DNA of 64,000 nucleotides from [Clostridium] symbiosum (GTDB lineage: Bacteria > Bacillota > Clostridia > Lachnospirales > Lachnospiraceae): the NCBI GenBank assembly GCA_036419695.1, contig CP143946.1, positions 1,663,501 through 1,727,500 on the forward strand, read 5' to 3'. Both the position numbers and the translations under genes were made by a program. The notes beneath the pieces were generated by a model. It was not told the origin of the DNA, made no database searches, and was given only the letters and a program-made list of their open reading frames with translations. Shown one piece after another: positions 43,594 to 53,010 of the stretch (positions within the stretch are counted from its first letter, which is position 1; each line of letters begins with the position of its first letter).

Positions 43594-46122
43594 ATGGCAG
43601 ACACAGACAGAGAGCAGGCAGGGCTTACCTCTGCCGAAGCTGCAGTATTGCAGGAACGATTTGGAAAAAACGAGCTGACAGCCGAAAGAAAAGGGAAATT
43701 TATAAAAAAAGCGGTCCATATTTTGAAAGAACCGATGTTTCTCCTGCTCTTTTTCGCGGCGGTTGTATATTTCATCCTGGGAGAGCCGGGGGATGGGGCG
43801 GTCATGTTTGTATTTATCACGGGCGTCGTCGGGATTGACGTAATACAGGAATGGAAAACGGACCGCACGCTGGCCGCCCTGAAGCGGATGAACGCGCCGC
43901 GTGTTAAAGTGCTCCGGGATAAAAGGGAACAGATCATTCAGGGCGAGGAACTGGTGCCGGGAGACGTCTTCTTCCTGTGCGAGGGGGACCGCGTGCCGGC
44001 CGACGCAGCAATTATTGCATGCAGTGATTTCTGCGTGGATGAATCCATGCTGACCGGTGAATCGGAAGGAGTCTGGAAGACGGCGCCGGGCAGTGATAAC
44101 CCGGGCAGCGCCGGAAACTTCTGCTATGCCGGGACGCTCATCACCCAGGGAAACGCAGTCTTAAGGGTAACAAAAACGGGAAATAACACGGAATATGGAA
44201 AGATAGGCCTCGGTGTCGCCTCCGCGCCGGAGGAGCCGACCCCGCTGCAGCGTCAGACAGCCGGGCTGGTACGGATCTGTGCCGTGATAGCGGCGGTGCT
44301 GTTTTTCCTGGCGGTGGTTTTTGCTTATCTGAATCTTCCAGGAACCGGAATACAGGAGAGGATAACACGGAGCGTCCTGTCGGGCGTGACGCTCGCCATG
44401 GCTCTGATTCCCGAGGAATTTCCGGTGGTGCTCACGGTGTTTCTCTCCATGGGAGCCTGGAGGCTGGCGAAAAAGCATTCCCTTGTGCGCCGCCTTCCGT
44501 CCGTGGAGACGCTGGGGGCGGTAACCGTCCTCTGCTGCGACAAAACGGGGACGCTCACGATGAATAAGATGAGCGTACAGGAAACCTGGGCAGTGGAGGG
44601 GGACAGGAGAAAGCTCCTCAAGTCCATGGGAATGGGATGCGAGCCAGAGGCCTATGATCCGATGGAGAAGGCGATGCTTGCATACTGCCGGGAAAACGGC
44701 ATCAACGAGAGAGAGCTGTTTGAAGGGACTCTTGTGAAAGAATACTCCTTTGACAACCGGAAAAAGCTCATGGGCCACGTTTGGCGGCGGCATGGCCGTC
44801 TCGAGGCGGCGGTGAAGGGTTCACCTGAGAAGGTGATTGCCATCTATAAAGACGGTGGAAAGAAGGAGGAGGCCCTGAAACAATGCGCCTCCATGGCCGC
44901 CGGGGGACTCCGCGTCATAGCGGTAGCCGCGGCAGGCAGGGAGGCGCTGAGAGAAGAGGATATTCCTGAAGAACCGGAGGGCTGGGAACTTACTCTCTGC
45001 GGTCTGATCGGTCTTTCCGATCCTCCGAGGGAGGGGATCCGGGATGATATTGAGGTGTGCCGGAAAGCCGGAATCCGTGTCGTCATGATCACAGGCGATA
45101 ACGGGGAGACGGCGGCCTCGGTGGCCGGACAGATTGGAATTGAGAGCGGGGCTGTCGTCACAGGGGATGAACTTTCACAGATGACGGAGGAAGAGCTGTG
45201 TGAAGCGGTGAAAACATCGTCCGTTTTCTCAAGAGTAATTCCGGAGCATAAAATGCGGATCGTAAAGGCATTTAAAAAGAACGGCGAGGTGGTGGCCATG
45301 ACGGGAGACGGCGTCAACGACGCCCCGGCCCTTAAGTACGCCGATATCGGAATCGCGATGGGGATGAGGGGAAGCGAAGTATCGAGGGAAGCGGCCGACC
45401 TGATTCTGATGGACGACAATTTTACGACGATCGTGGAAACCGTCAGGGACGGACGGCGTATCTATGATAACATCCGCCGGGCCGTCGGTTACATTCTCAC
45501 CATCCATCTGCCCATCATATTTACCTCCCTCCTTCCGCCTCTTCTTAAAACATCCCCGGACGCCCAGATGCTGCTGCCCGTCCATATCGTGCTGCTGGAA
45601 CTGATTATCGATCCGACCTGTTCCATCGTGCTGGAGCGCCAGCCTGCTGAGAAGGGGATTATGGAACGGAAACCGGGAGAGTCATGCGGCCGGCTGCTGA
45701 CGCGCCATGTGCTGGTAAAAAGCGTGCTTCAGGGGCTTGCGATTTCCCTGGCATCTTTTGCCGTTTATTATTGCCGGATGGGAGGAAGCCCGGAAAAGGC
45801 GGCGGCTTCCCGTTCCATGGGGCTGATGGTCATCATGATTTCAAACCTGTTTCTGGTGCTTGTTAACTGTTCGGACACGGAACCGGCATTCCGATCCCTG
45901 TTTCGCCTTTTAAAAGACCGTGGGATGCAGGCGGCGTTTGCGGGAATGCTCATCATGCCTGCGGTGATCCTCTATTCGCCCGCAGGCAGCTTCCTGAAAC
46001 TGAAGCCGCTGACGGTACGCCAGCTTGCCGTTTCCGTGGCGGTTTCCGCGGTTTCCGTTTTCTGGTATGAGGCGGTGAAACTTGCGGCCCGGCACAGGAC
46101 GAAGGAAAAGAGCGGTGTCTGA
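43594..46122 (+). CDS. P-type cation-transporting ATPase
   Basis: An 842-residue P2-like ATPase. The phosphorylated Asp is in CDKTGTLT; the TGE loop reads MLTGESEG; the hinge is MTGDGVNDAPALKYADIG. About eight to ten membrane segments. The ion-site helix 4 reads IPEEFPVV instead of the PEGLPA of Ca2+ pumps, and helix 5/6 has ELIIDPTCS, so the ion may differ from Ca2+ (Mn2+ or another divalent cation are options). The start ATG 43594 follows AGGAGG; the frame continues upstream through the leader without similarity. It is monocistronic. Efflux direction is inferred from the family. Confidence 0.9.
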   Translation: MADTDREQAGLTSAEAAVLQERFGKNELTAERKGKFIKKAVHILKEPMFLLLFFAAVVYFILGEPGDGAVMFVFITGVVGIDVIQEWKTDRTLAALKRMNAPRVKVLRDKREQIIQGEELVPGDVFFLCEGDRVPADAAIIACSDFCVDESMLTGESEGVWKTAPGSDNPGSAGNFCYAGTLITQGNAVLRVTKTGNNTEYGKIGLGVASAPEEPTPLQRQTAGLVRICAVIAAVLFFLAVVFAYLNLPGTGIQERITRSVLSGVTLAMALIPEEFPVVLTVFLSMGAWRLAKKHSLVRRLPSVETLGAVTVLCCDKTGTLTMNKMSVQETWAVEGDRRKLLKSMGMGCEPEAYDPMEKAMLAYCRENGINERELFEGTLVKEYSFDNRKKLMGHVWRRHGRLEAAVKGSPEKVIAIYKDGGKKEEALKQCASMAAGGLRVIAVAAAGREALREEDIPEEPEGWELTLCGLIGLSDPPREGIRDDIEVCRKAGIRVVMITGDNGETAASVAGQIGIESGAVVTGDELSQMTEEELCEAVKTSSVFSRVIPEHKMRIVKAFKKNGEVVAMTGDGVNDAPALKYADIGIAMGMRGSEVSREAADLILMDDNFTTIVETVRDGRRIYDNIRRAVGYILTIHLPIIFTSLLPPLLKTSPDAQMLLPVHIVLLELIIDPTCSIVLERQPAEKGIMERKPGESCGRLLTRHVLVKSVLQGLAISLASFAVYYCRMGGSPEKAAASRSMGLMVIMISNLFLVLVNCSDTEPAFRSLFRLLKDRGMQAAFAGMLIMPAVILYSPAGSFLKLKPLTVRQLAVSVAVSAVSVFWYEAVKLAARHRTKEKSGV

Positions 46123-46130
46123 ATATATGC

Positions 46131-46158
46131 TTGAATATGTTCGTTTTAATGTTATAAT
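46131..46158 (+). promoter_or_regulatory. DeoR-gene promoter with ATGTTCG site
   Basis: TTGAAT (46131-46136), 16-bp spacer, TATAAT (46153-46158). The spacer contains ATGTTCG (46137-46143), the heptamer repeated in front of the sugar operon. A repressor bound here would block its own gene. Confidence 0.7.
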
Positions 46159-46212
46159 AATTGTATCAGACTGTAGGAAATTACAAAAACTGTGAAAAAG
46201 GATGGTGCCCCC

Positions 46213-46977
46213 GTGAACAAGAGCGAAAGATGTCTGGCCATACTTGACATTCTGCAGAAGCAGCATAAGGTGGAGGTGAATGAACTGGCAGCGCGGTTCG
46301 GAATTTCCGAGATGACGGCGCGAAGGGATTTGAATCTTCTGGCCCGGCAGTACAATATTACAAGGACCCATGGAGGGGCGCTGATGGCGAACCAGCCTGT
46401 TGTCAGGATGATTTCATTTGATGAATCGCGCATTTCCAACAAAGAGGCCAAAGAGAAGATAGCGGCAAAAGCGGCCACCCTTATCAAAAACGGACAGAGG
46501 ATTTTCATTGATGCGGGCTCCACGACAAGAATCATTCTGAACTATATGGATGACGAGACGCGGGCGGTGATCGTGACAAACCATCTGAAGGTGGCGGAAC
46601 ACGCCCTTTCCTTCGACAATCTCTCCGTCATTATGCTGGGCGGTGAGATGATTCGCATCACCAATTGCAGCTCCGGCAGTGTGGCCGAAGAGCAGATCAG
46701 GAAGTACCAGCTCGACACGGCATTTCTCGGCGCCGCCGCCATCGGAACGGACGGGAGGCTCTATGACGGATACTCTCCGGAGGCCAGATTCAAAAGCTCT
46801 ATTTTTTCCGTGGCCAAGAGGATTTACCTGCTGACGGATTCATCCAAATTCAACACCTACGACCTAAACGAATTTGCCGCCCTCTCCCAGGTGGATGCGG
46901 TAATCACCGACGCGGGGATCGACGAGGAAGGAATGAACCTGCTGAGAAAGTATAATGTGGAAGTTATAATCGCGTAA
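46213..46977 (+). CDS. DeoR-family sugar-operon repressor
   Basis: A 254-residue regulator: N-terminal helix-turn-helix (VNELAARFGISEMTARRDL) and a C-terminal sugar-phosphate sensor domain (IDAGSTTRIIL, HGGAL, ITDAGI near the end). Such proteins usually repress until a phosphorylated sugar binds. The start is taken as GTG 46213 (MNKSERCLAIL), 10 bp after AAGGA; a GTG at 46192 is the alternative. It precedes the sugar transport and catabolism genes, and four ATGTTCG sites lie in its own and the operon's promoter regions. Confidence 0.9.
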   Translation: MNKSERCLAILDILQKQHKVEVNELAARFGISEMTARRDLNLLARQYNITRTHGGALMANQPVVRMISFDESRISNKEAKEKIAAKAATLIKNGQRIFIDAGSTTRIILNYMDDETRAVIVTNHLKVAEHALSFDNLSVIMLGGEMIRITNCSSGSVAEEQIRKYQLDTAFLGAAAIGTDGRLYDGYSPEARFKSSIFSVAKRIYLLTDSSKFNTYDLNEFAALSQVDAVITDAGIDEEGMNLLRKYNVEVIIA

Positions 46978-47073
46978 CGGATGACAGAGCGGCTTCAATA
47001 AACAGGACGGGAACAGATAAGAGGTTAAAGAATAACAATTAATAACACGAAATTTAAATGATAAAACCTTAGG

Positions 47074-47106
47074 AAAGCGCTGCAGGCTGTACCCGCAGCG
47101 CTTTTT
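47074..47106 (+). terminator. Intrinsic terminator after the DeoR gene
   Basis: AAAGCGCTGC (47074-47083) pairs with GCAGCGCTTT (47095-47104), 11-nt loop, T5 tract. The DeoR gene is therefore a separate transcript from the sugar operon. Confidence 0.9.
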
Positions 47107-47240
47107 GCACTTATGTACTTGCCACCGTACCTCGGCCCGCCTGTAACCATCGTACTTCCGGCCTCTTCCAGCCTATTCCGGTGTTGCGGCACCGAAAAAA
47201 TTCTGTTTTTTTCTCCCAAAACCAATCATTTCCCCTGAAT

Positions 47241-47336
47241 GAAACGAACTGAAACGAACATCAAACAATCCGGCGATTCCCTTTGAAACGCAAGCTGTTC
47301 TCATTTGATTCGGAAAAAAACTCAATATCGAACATA
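47241..47336 (+). promoter_or_regulatory. Upstream operator cluster of the sugar operon
   Basis: GAAACGAAC occurs twice 10 bp apart (47241-47249, 47251-47259). CGAACAT, the complement of ATGTTCG, occurs at 47255-47261 and 47329-47335. These lie 110-200 bp upstream of the operon promoter and could be auxiliary repressor sites for DNA looping. The remaining part of the 530-bp gap is AT-rich and gene-free. Confidence 0.5.
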
Positions 47337-47419
47337 AAAGAACAAAAACTAATAAAAAATCGAACGCTAACTGTACAATTATGACAAAAATCGACGTTTA
47401 AATTTAGGCATAATTGGCA

Positions 47420-47453
47420 TTGAAGTACAAAAACCGATGTGCTAATATGTTCG
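47420..47453 (+). promoter_or_regulatory. Sugar-operon promoter with ATGTTCG site
   Basis: TTGAAG (47420-47425), 17-bp spacer, TAATAT (47443-47448). ATGTTCG (47447-47453) overlaps the end of the -10, the classical place for a repressor. The start codon is 54 bp downstream. Confidence 0.65.
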
Positions 47454-47507
47454 TACAATCAAATAGAGCTCAGCTAATTCAAAAAAAGCGAGAAGGAGGA
47501 TATTTTT

Positions 47508-48554
47508 ATGAAAAAATTATTATCTGTGATTTTAGCAGGTGCAATGGTGCTTTCCATGACAGCCTGCGGCGGACAGAAAGCGGCTGAAACAACGGCGGCT
47601 CCGGCAGAGTCCACAGCAGAGGCGGCTGCAGATGCAGTGACGGAGGCAGTTTCGGAAGCGGCAAAGGAGGGGAATTACACAATCGGATTTTCTCCATACA
47701 CATTGACAAACGAATACTTCACCGCAGTTTTAACAGGTGTTCAGACGGCATGTGACGAACTGGGATGCGAGCTGATTTACTTTGACCCGCAGAACGACCC
47801 GACTAAACAGGCTTCCCAGATTGACGATATGATCGCAAGTGGAATTAACGCACTCGTATATATCCCATACGATTCCGCAGGAGCACAGACCGTACTTCAG
47901 ACATGTAAAGACGCAGGCGTAAAAGTCATCAACGTAGACAACGTTATTAAAGAAGAAGATTACGAGCTGGTTGACGGAATCATCGCTTCCGACAATACAC
48001 AGCTTGGATACCTTTCAGGCCAGTGGGTTGCAGAGCATCATCCGGACGGAGCAAACATTCTGATTGTTCATCTTCAGACAGCTGAATCCTGCATCATCAA
48101 CGTAGAAGGATTCTGGCAGGGAATTAAAGAAAACGTAGAGAATCCGGATGCATTCGTAGAAGTTCAGGTAGTAGAAGGCAAAGGCGCCACAGACGCAGCA
48201 TTCGAAGTTGTATCCGATGCACTTCAGGCTCATGACAACATCGACGTAATCTACGCAATCAACGATACATCCGCTTTAGGCGCAGTACAGGCGGTTGAAG
48301 AAGCAGGCAAGACAGGAACCATCGATATCCTCGGCAAAGACGGCGCTCCAATCGGAAAACATGCCATCAAAGACGGCACAATGGTACAGAGCTCCGCTCA
48401 GAGACCTACATACATGGGATACATGGGAGTCAAAGAAGCCGTTGACCTTTTAAACGGAAAAGAAATTACATTTAACACAAGCATCGAATCCTACAGCATT
48501 ACGGCAGACAATATCGATAAATACGATCTTGACGCATGGGATTCCCTTGACTAA
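47508..48554 (+). CDS. Sugar ABC transporter substrate-binding lipoprotein
   Basis: A 348-residue RbsB-type binding protein: lipoprotein signal with lipobox MTACGG (Cys about 21), an Ala/Glu/Thr-rich linker (about 25-58), then two alpha/beta lobes (ligand-site segments TLTNEYFTAVLTG, DNTQLGY, INDTSALGA). It captures a sugar outside the cell for the ATPase and permease downstream. AGGAGG precedes the ATG. Codon choice suggests high expression. It is separated from the ATPase gene by a 400-bp structured region, which would let it be made in excess. The sugar cannot be read from sequence; kinases downstream suggest a deoxy- or ketohexose/pentose. Confidence 0.93.
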   Translation: MKKLLSVILAGAMVLSMTACGGQKAAETTAAPAESTAEAAADAVTEAVSEAAKEGNYTIGFSPYTLTNEYFTAVLTGVQTACDELGCELIYFDPQNDPTKQASQIDDMIASGINALVYIPYDSAGAQTVLQTCKDAGVKVINVDNVIKEEDYELVDGIIASDNTQLGYLSGQWVAEHHPDGANILIVHLQTAESCIINVEGFWQGIKENVENPDAFVEVQVVEGKGATDAAFEVVSDALQAHDNIDVIYAINDTSALGAVQAVEEAGKTGTIDILGKDGAPIGKHAIKDGTMVQSSAQRPTYMGYMGVKEAVDLLNGKEITFNTSIESYSITADNIDKYDLDAWDSLD

Positions 48555-48694
48555 CCACAGTCAGACAGAGAACAATTTTGTAACAGAAAGACGATAAATG
48601 ACATAGAATTGGCTGACGTGTAAAATATGTTACCTTTCAGTGCTGCCCCCACGGGATTGTAAGCATGAACCGTAACAGCAGAGTTTTTGATTAC

Positions 48695-48918
48695 GTGGTT
48701 CGGCTCAAAATAAGATTTGAGCCGGACCACTTATCATTCAGTGAAACAGGTGGGAGAGAATCTCTAAAGAGGTCACGTGCAGATAGGAACAGTTCAGACA
48801 GGTCTGCGCATTTACTGCGCTGACCGTACAAAAAGGTAGTGGCAGCAAGCATTCGGCTCATCGCGCAGCGATTTCATTAGCCGAATGCCGTAACAGTTCA
48901 TGCTGTCTGAACTGTTAC
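48695..48918 (+). promoter_or_regulatory. Structured intercistronic RNA with competing stems
   Basis: GTGGTTCGGCTCAAA (48695-48709) pairs with TTTGAGCCGGACCAC (48716-48730) with one mismatch. GCATTCGGCT (48849-48858) pairs with AGCCGAATGC (48879-48888), enclosing ATCGC/GCGAT. GTAACAGTTCA (48890-48900) pairs with TGAACTGTTAC (48908-48918), but CTGTCTGAACTGTT (48903-48916) is also the perfect complement of AACAGTTCAGACAG (48788-48801). The last two pairings exclude each other. The region ends 36 bp before the ATPase start. Confidence 0.65.
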
Positions 48919-48954
48919 GCAGATAGAATCATTTCAGGGAATACGAGGTAGCAT

Positions 48955-50448
48955 ATGGGCGAAACAAAACTCTTACAGATGCAGAATATAACAAAAGCAT
49001 TTGCTTCAAACGTGGTACTGACCGGTGTAAACCTTTCTGTCGGAGAGGGAGAAGTGGTAGCCATCCTCGGTGAAAACGGAGCCGGTAAATCAACCTTAAT
49101 CAAGATACTGGGCGGAATCTACAAAGCGGATTCCGGCGAAATACATATAAATGGAGAATTGAAAAATATACATTCTGCCGCCGTGGCGGGGGCGAACGGA
49201 ATCAGAATCATCCATCAGGAAATCATTCTGGTGCCGGCCAGGACAATTGCGGCAAATGTTTTTATGGGGCGTGAGCTCAAAGATAAATTCGGGCTTGTCG
49301 ATGCAAAACAGATGGAACAGGAGACGCAGAAGGTCATAGACGATCTGCACTTGAACCTCCGGGCGGATCAGCTGGTGGAGGACTTGTCCATCGGTATGCA
49401 GCAGCTTGTGGAGATTATCAAGGCCGTGTCGGCCGAGGCCAGAATCGTGGTCATGGATGAGCCGACCTCCTCCCTTTCCCAGGGCGAGGTGGAGACGCTG
49501 TTCGACATTATCAGGCTGCTGAAGAAAAAAGGAGTGGGAATTATCTACATTTCCCATAGGCTGGAAGAACTCTTCGCCATTACCGACCGGATCGTGGTCC
49601 TGCGTGACGGCAAGATGATTGGCGACGTCCCGACGCCCGAGGCGGATAAAGATGAGCTGATCAAGATGATGGTAGGCCGCGAACTGAGCAGCTACTATAC
49701 GAGAAACAAACACGAGATCAAGGGGATTTCCCTCGAAGTAAAGGGTCTGGAGCATGAGAAGTATTTCAAAGACGTGAATTTCCATGCCAGGTACGGCGAG
49801 ATTGTCGGGTTCGCGGGCCTTGTCGGGGCCAGGAGAACGGAACTGATGAAGACCATATTCGGAGCTTACCAGAAATCCGGCGGCGAGATTTTCCTGGACG
49901 GTAAAAAGCTGGAAATCCGGCGGCCCCAGGACGCCATCGACAACGGCATCGTCTATGTCTCGGAGGACAGAAGGGACGAGGGGCTGATTCTCAAAAATGA
50001 TGTGAAGTTCAACATGGGCCTTGTCTGCCTCAGCGATTTTATAAAAGGAGTCGGTGTAAAACAGGCGGACTGGGACAAGATGGTGGAGGATTACAGAAAG
50101 AAATTTTCCATTAAAATCACTTCGGCCAAACAGCTGGCCGGCAACTTAAGCGGCGGCAACCAGCAGAAGGTGGTTTTGAGCAAGTGGCTGGCAAAGAATC
50201 CAAAGGTCATTATCCTGGATGAGCCGACGAGGGGCATCGACGTAGGCTCCAAGGCGGAGATATACGCCATCATCGACGAGCTGGCGGCAAGCGGCGTTTC
50301 GATTATTATGGTTTCTTCGGAACTCCCGGAGATTATCAATATGTGCAACAGATGCTATGTCATGTGCGAGGGAAAAATCACCGGCGAACTGTCCGAGGAA
50401 GAATTCTCCCAGGAATCCATGATGACGTATGCAACAAACAGAGAATAA
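48955..50448 (+). CDS. Sugar ABC transporter ATP-binding protein (RbsA/MglA type)
   Basis: A 497-residue protein with two ATPase domains. The first has Walker A GENGAGKST, signature LSIGMQQ and VMDEPTSSL. The second has no Walker A (GLVGARRTELMK in its place) but keeps LSGGNQQKV and ILDEPTRGID. Degeneration of the second Walker A is normal in this family. Works with the binding protein and the permease. The ATG at 48955 follows GAGGT and the structured region. Confidence 0.95.
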   Translation: MGETKLLQMQNITKAFASNVVLTGVNLSVGEGEVVAILGENGAGKSTLIKILGGIYKADSGEIHINGELKNIHSAAVAGANGIRIIHQEIILVPARTIAANVFMGRELKDKFGLVDAKQMEQETQKVIDDLHLNLRADQLVEDLSIGMQQLVEIIKAVSAEARIVVMDEPTSSLSQGEVETLFDIIRLLKKKGVGIIYISHRLEELFAITDRIVVLRDGKMIGDVPTPEADKDELIKMMVGRELSSYYTRNKHEIKGISLEVKGLEHEKYFKDVNFHARYGEIVGFAGLVGARRTELMKTIFGAYQKSGGEIFLDGKKLEIRRPQDAIDNGIVYVSEDRRDEGLILKNDVKFNMGLVCLSDFIKGVGVKQADWDKMVEDYRKKFSIKITSAKQLAGNLSGGNQQKVVLSKWLAKNPKVIILDEPTRGIDVGSKAEIYAIIDELAASGVSIIMVSSELPEIINMCNRCYVMCEGKITGELSEEEFSQESMMTYATNRE

Positions 50449-50472
50449 GGAAAATTTTTAGGAGGTACAACT

Positions 50473-51450
50473 ATGGAAAAAAAGAAGGAACTGGGAGTTC
50501 CATTCACAGGCTCTGCTTATCTGAAGCGTAATATCGGAACGATCATCGGTCTGATCCTGCTTATCATCATCGTTTCGGTTTCCACACCGAAGTTTTTAAC
50601 GTCATCGAACCTTTTAAACCTTTTAAAATCCAACTCGGTTAACGCAATCATCTGCTGCGGCATGCTGCTTGCGATTCTGATGGGAGAGATTGATATTTCC
50701 GTCGGTTCCACCGTCGGCCTTACGGGCGTGATCGGCGCCTATATGATTACCAACTTAAATGCGCCGGTATGGGTAACCGTACTAAGCTGCCTGGCGGTGG
50801 GCGCCCTGGTGGGAACCATCAACGGTTTTGCCATCGCCTATCTGCAGGTTCCCGCATTCGTCGCCACGCTGGCGACGCAGTGTATTGGCCGCGGGCTCAC
50901 CGAGATTATCTCCGGCGGCGTGACAATCCGTGTACGCAACGCCACCTATACGGGACTCGGCAATACGAACCTGGGAGGAGTGTCAATCATTATTATTTAT
51001 GCAGCTGTTATTCTGATTGCAACCTGGATTTTATTAAATAAGACACGGTTTGGGTATTATATCTATGCGCTGGGCGGCAACAAGACGGCGGCGAAATACT
51101 CCGGCGTCAATGTAAAGAAATACAACATGCTTCCCTACATCCTCATCGGCCTGCTCTGCGGCGTGGGTGGAATCGTGTGGTCGGCCCGTCTCGGTTCGGC
51201 GGCGGCGACACTGGGCAACGGATTTGAGATGGATGCCATCGCGGCCGTTGTAATCGGCGGAACGAGCATGTCGGGCGGCGTAGGAACCGTGGGCGGCACC
51301 TTTATCGGTATTCTGATCATCGGCGTTATCACAAACGGCCTCAATCTGATGGGAATCAACTCCTTCTGGCAGGGCGTATTCAAGGGAATCATCATCATGG
51401 TAGCTGTGGTCATCGACGTGTTTAAGAAGAGCCGCTCCAAACAGCAGTAA
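50473..51450 (+). CDS. Sugar ABC transporter permease (RbsC type)
   Basis: A 325-residue membrane protein with about nine to ten helices. The GGxxLxGGxG-like segment reads IGGTSMSGGVGTVGGTFIG, and MGEIDISVGSTVGL is the conserved element near the second helix. Forms a homodimer for sugar import. AGGAGGT lies before the ATG, 24 bp after the ATPase gene. Confidence 0.95.
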   Translation: MEKKKELGVPFTGSAYLKRNIGTIIGLILLIIIVSVSTPKFLTSSNLLNLLKSNSVNAIICCGMLLAILMGEIDISVGSTVGLTGVIGAYMITNLNAPVWVTVLSCLAVGALVGTINGFAIAYLQVPAFVATLATQCIGRGLTEIISGGVTIRVRNATYTGLGNTNLGGVSIIIIYAAVILIATWILLNKTRFGYYIYALGGNKTAAKYSGVNVKKYNMLPYILIGLLCGVGGIVWSARLGSAAATLGNGFEMDAIAAVVIGGTSMSGGVGTVGGTFIGILIIGVITNGLNLMGINSFWQGVFKGIIIMVAVVIDVFKKSRSKQQ

Positions 51451-51479
51451 TAAAAGGCAATTCATAAAAAGGAGATACT

Positions 51480-52967
51480 ATGGCATTTGCAGGACTGGAT
51501 GTCGGAACCAGCGGAAGTAAGATGCTGGTCTATGACCTGGATGGGAACGTACTTTTTACAGCTTCCAGAACGTATGAGGAGCTGGGCGGCGGCGGGCACA
51601 GGGAACTGAATCCGGAGACCGTCATGAAAAATGTAAAAGAGGTGCTCCGTGAAGTGGGAGAGCGCTGTCCTGAAACGATAGAGGCCATGGCCGTCACGAG
51701 CCTTGGAGAATCCGTGGTCTGCCTTGACAAAGAGGGGAAAGCCCTGGCCAATTCCATGCTGACGGGCGATTCCAGAGGAATTAAAGAGACGGAAGAAATT
51801 ATAGAAACAATGGGGGCGCAGCGAATCTTTGAAATTACCGGCCTGCCTCCCAACGAGCTTTACGGCCTTCCCAAATACATGTGGCTGAACCGGAATACGG
51901 ACGCGGTGAAAAAGGCGGACGCCATTCTTTACTATGAAGACTTTGTCGGATATATGCTGACCGGGAAACGAATGGTGAGCTATTCCTCGGCGGCCCGCAG
52001 CATGGCCTTCGACATCAGAAAGATGGACTGGTCGGAAGAACTGTTAAGCCTTGCGGGAATCAGGAAGGAACAGATGTCAACGCCGGTGAAACCGTGTACC
52101 GTGATTGGGACGATACTTCCCGGAGTGGCAAAGGAGCTTCATCTAAATCCCGACATGAAACTGGTGGTCGGGGGCCACGACCAGAGCTGCGCGGCCCTGG
52201 GAAGCGGCCTGTGTGCGAGCGGGGCGGGAGAATGCGGGATGGGAACGTGTGAGTTCCTGTTCACAATGCTTCCGGAGGCCATGATGACGCCTTATATGAT
52301 AGAAAATGATTTTACCTGCATCCCCTATATCCTGCCGGGGACTTACCTTTCAAGCCTGGAGGTGACGACCTGCGGAGCGCTTAAAAACTGGGCGAGGGAC
52401 AACATTTTAAAAGGATTTAAGATGGAGTGCGATGCAAAGGGAGAGAATTTCTATTCCTGCATCGACAAAGCCGTAAAGGATATCCGTACGGACGTCATGG
52501 TGCTCCCGCAGTTCGGTTCATCCGGAAACCCGGATCTTTCCATGGACGCCAGAGGAACCATCACCGGCCTTACCATCCATACAAGGGCGGAAGAAATCTA
52601 CCGGGCGATTCTGGAGGGAATGGCCTTCCAGATGTATCTGTCCTATGAGCGCTTCAAAACGCTGGGGACAAAGATGAGCCGCATCGTGGCGACGGGAGGA
52701 GGCGCAGCCTCCGAACTGACCCTCCAGATCCGGGCCGATATATTCAATATGAAGGTCTTTTCACTGGAAAATGAGGAATCGGGAACCTTGGGCTGCATGC
52801 TGATGGCCGCATCGGGTACGGGGGCCTACACTTCCCTGGAAGAAGGAATCAGAAGGGCCGTAAAGATTAGAAAAGAATTTTCACCCGATCCCGCCATGCA
52901 TGAGTACTATATGGAAAAATTCGCGAAATACAAAATTCTGTATGAAAGAATGTATGACTTCAAGTGA
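51480..52967 (+). CDS. FGGY-family carbohydrate kinase (first of three)
   Basis: A 495-residue kinase with the FGGY/actin-like fold: N-terminal phosphate loop GLDVGTSGSKMLV, substrate-side GGHDQSCAALGSG (Asp is the expected base) and C-terminal ATP site VATGGGAASELTLQI. It phosphorylates a sugar or polyol entering by the upstream transporter. The exact substrate cannot be assigned; it is distinct in sequence from the xylulokinase-like and rhamnulokinase-like genes further on. AAGGAG precedes the ATG. Confidence 0.88.
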   Translation: MAFAGLDVGTSGSKMLVYDLDGNVLFTASRTYEELGGGGHRELNPETVMKNVKEVLREVGERCPETIEAMAVTSLGESVVCLDKEGKALANSMLTGDSRGIKETEEIIETMGAQRIFEITGLPPNELYGLPKYMWLNRNTDAVKKADAILYYEDFVGYMLTGKRMVSYSSAARSMAFDIRKMDWSEELLSLAGIRKEQMSTPVKPCTVIGTILPGVAKELHLNPDMKLVVGGHDQSCAALGSGLCASGAGECGMGTCEFLFTMLPEAMMTPYMIENDFTCIPYILPGTYLSSLEVTTCGALKNWARDNILKGFKMECDAKGENFYSCIDKAVKDIRTDVMVLPQFGSSGNPDLSMDARGTITGLTIHTRAEEIYRAILEGMAFQMYLSYERFKTLGTKMSRIVATGGGAASELTLQIRADIFNMKVFSLENEESGTLGCMLMAASGTGAYTSLEEGIRRAVKIRKEFSPDPAMHEYYMEKFAKYKILYERMYDFK

Positions 52968-53010
52968 CAACCCGAAAACGAGATAAAAAAGAAAGACGGA
53001 GGAGAGAATT

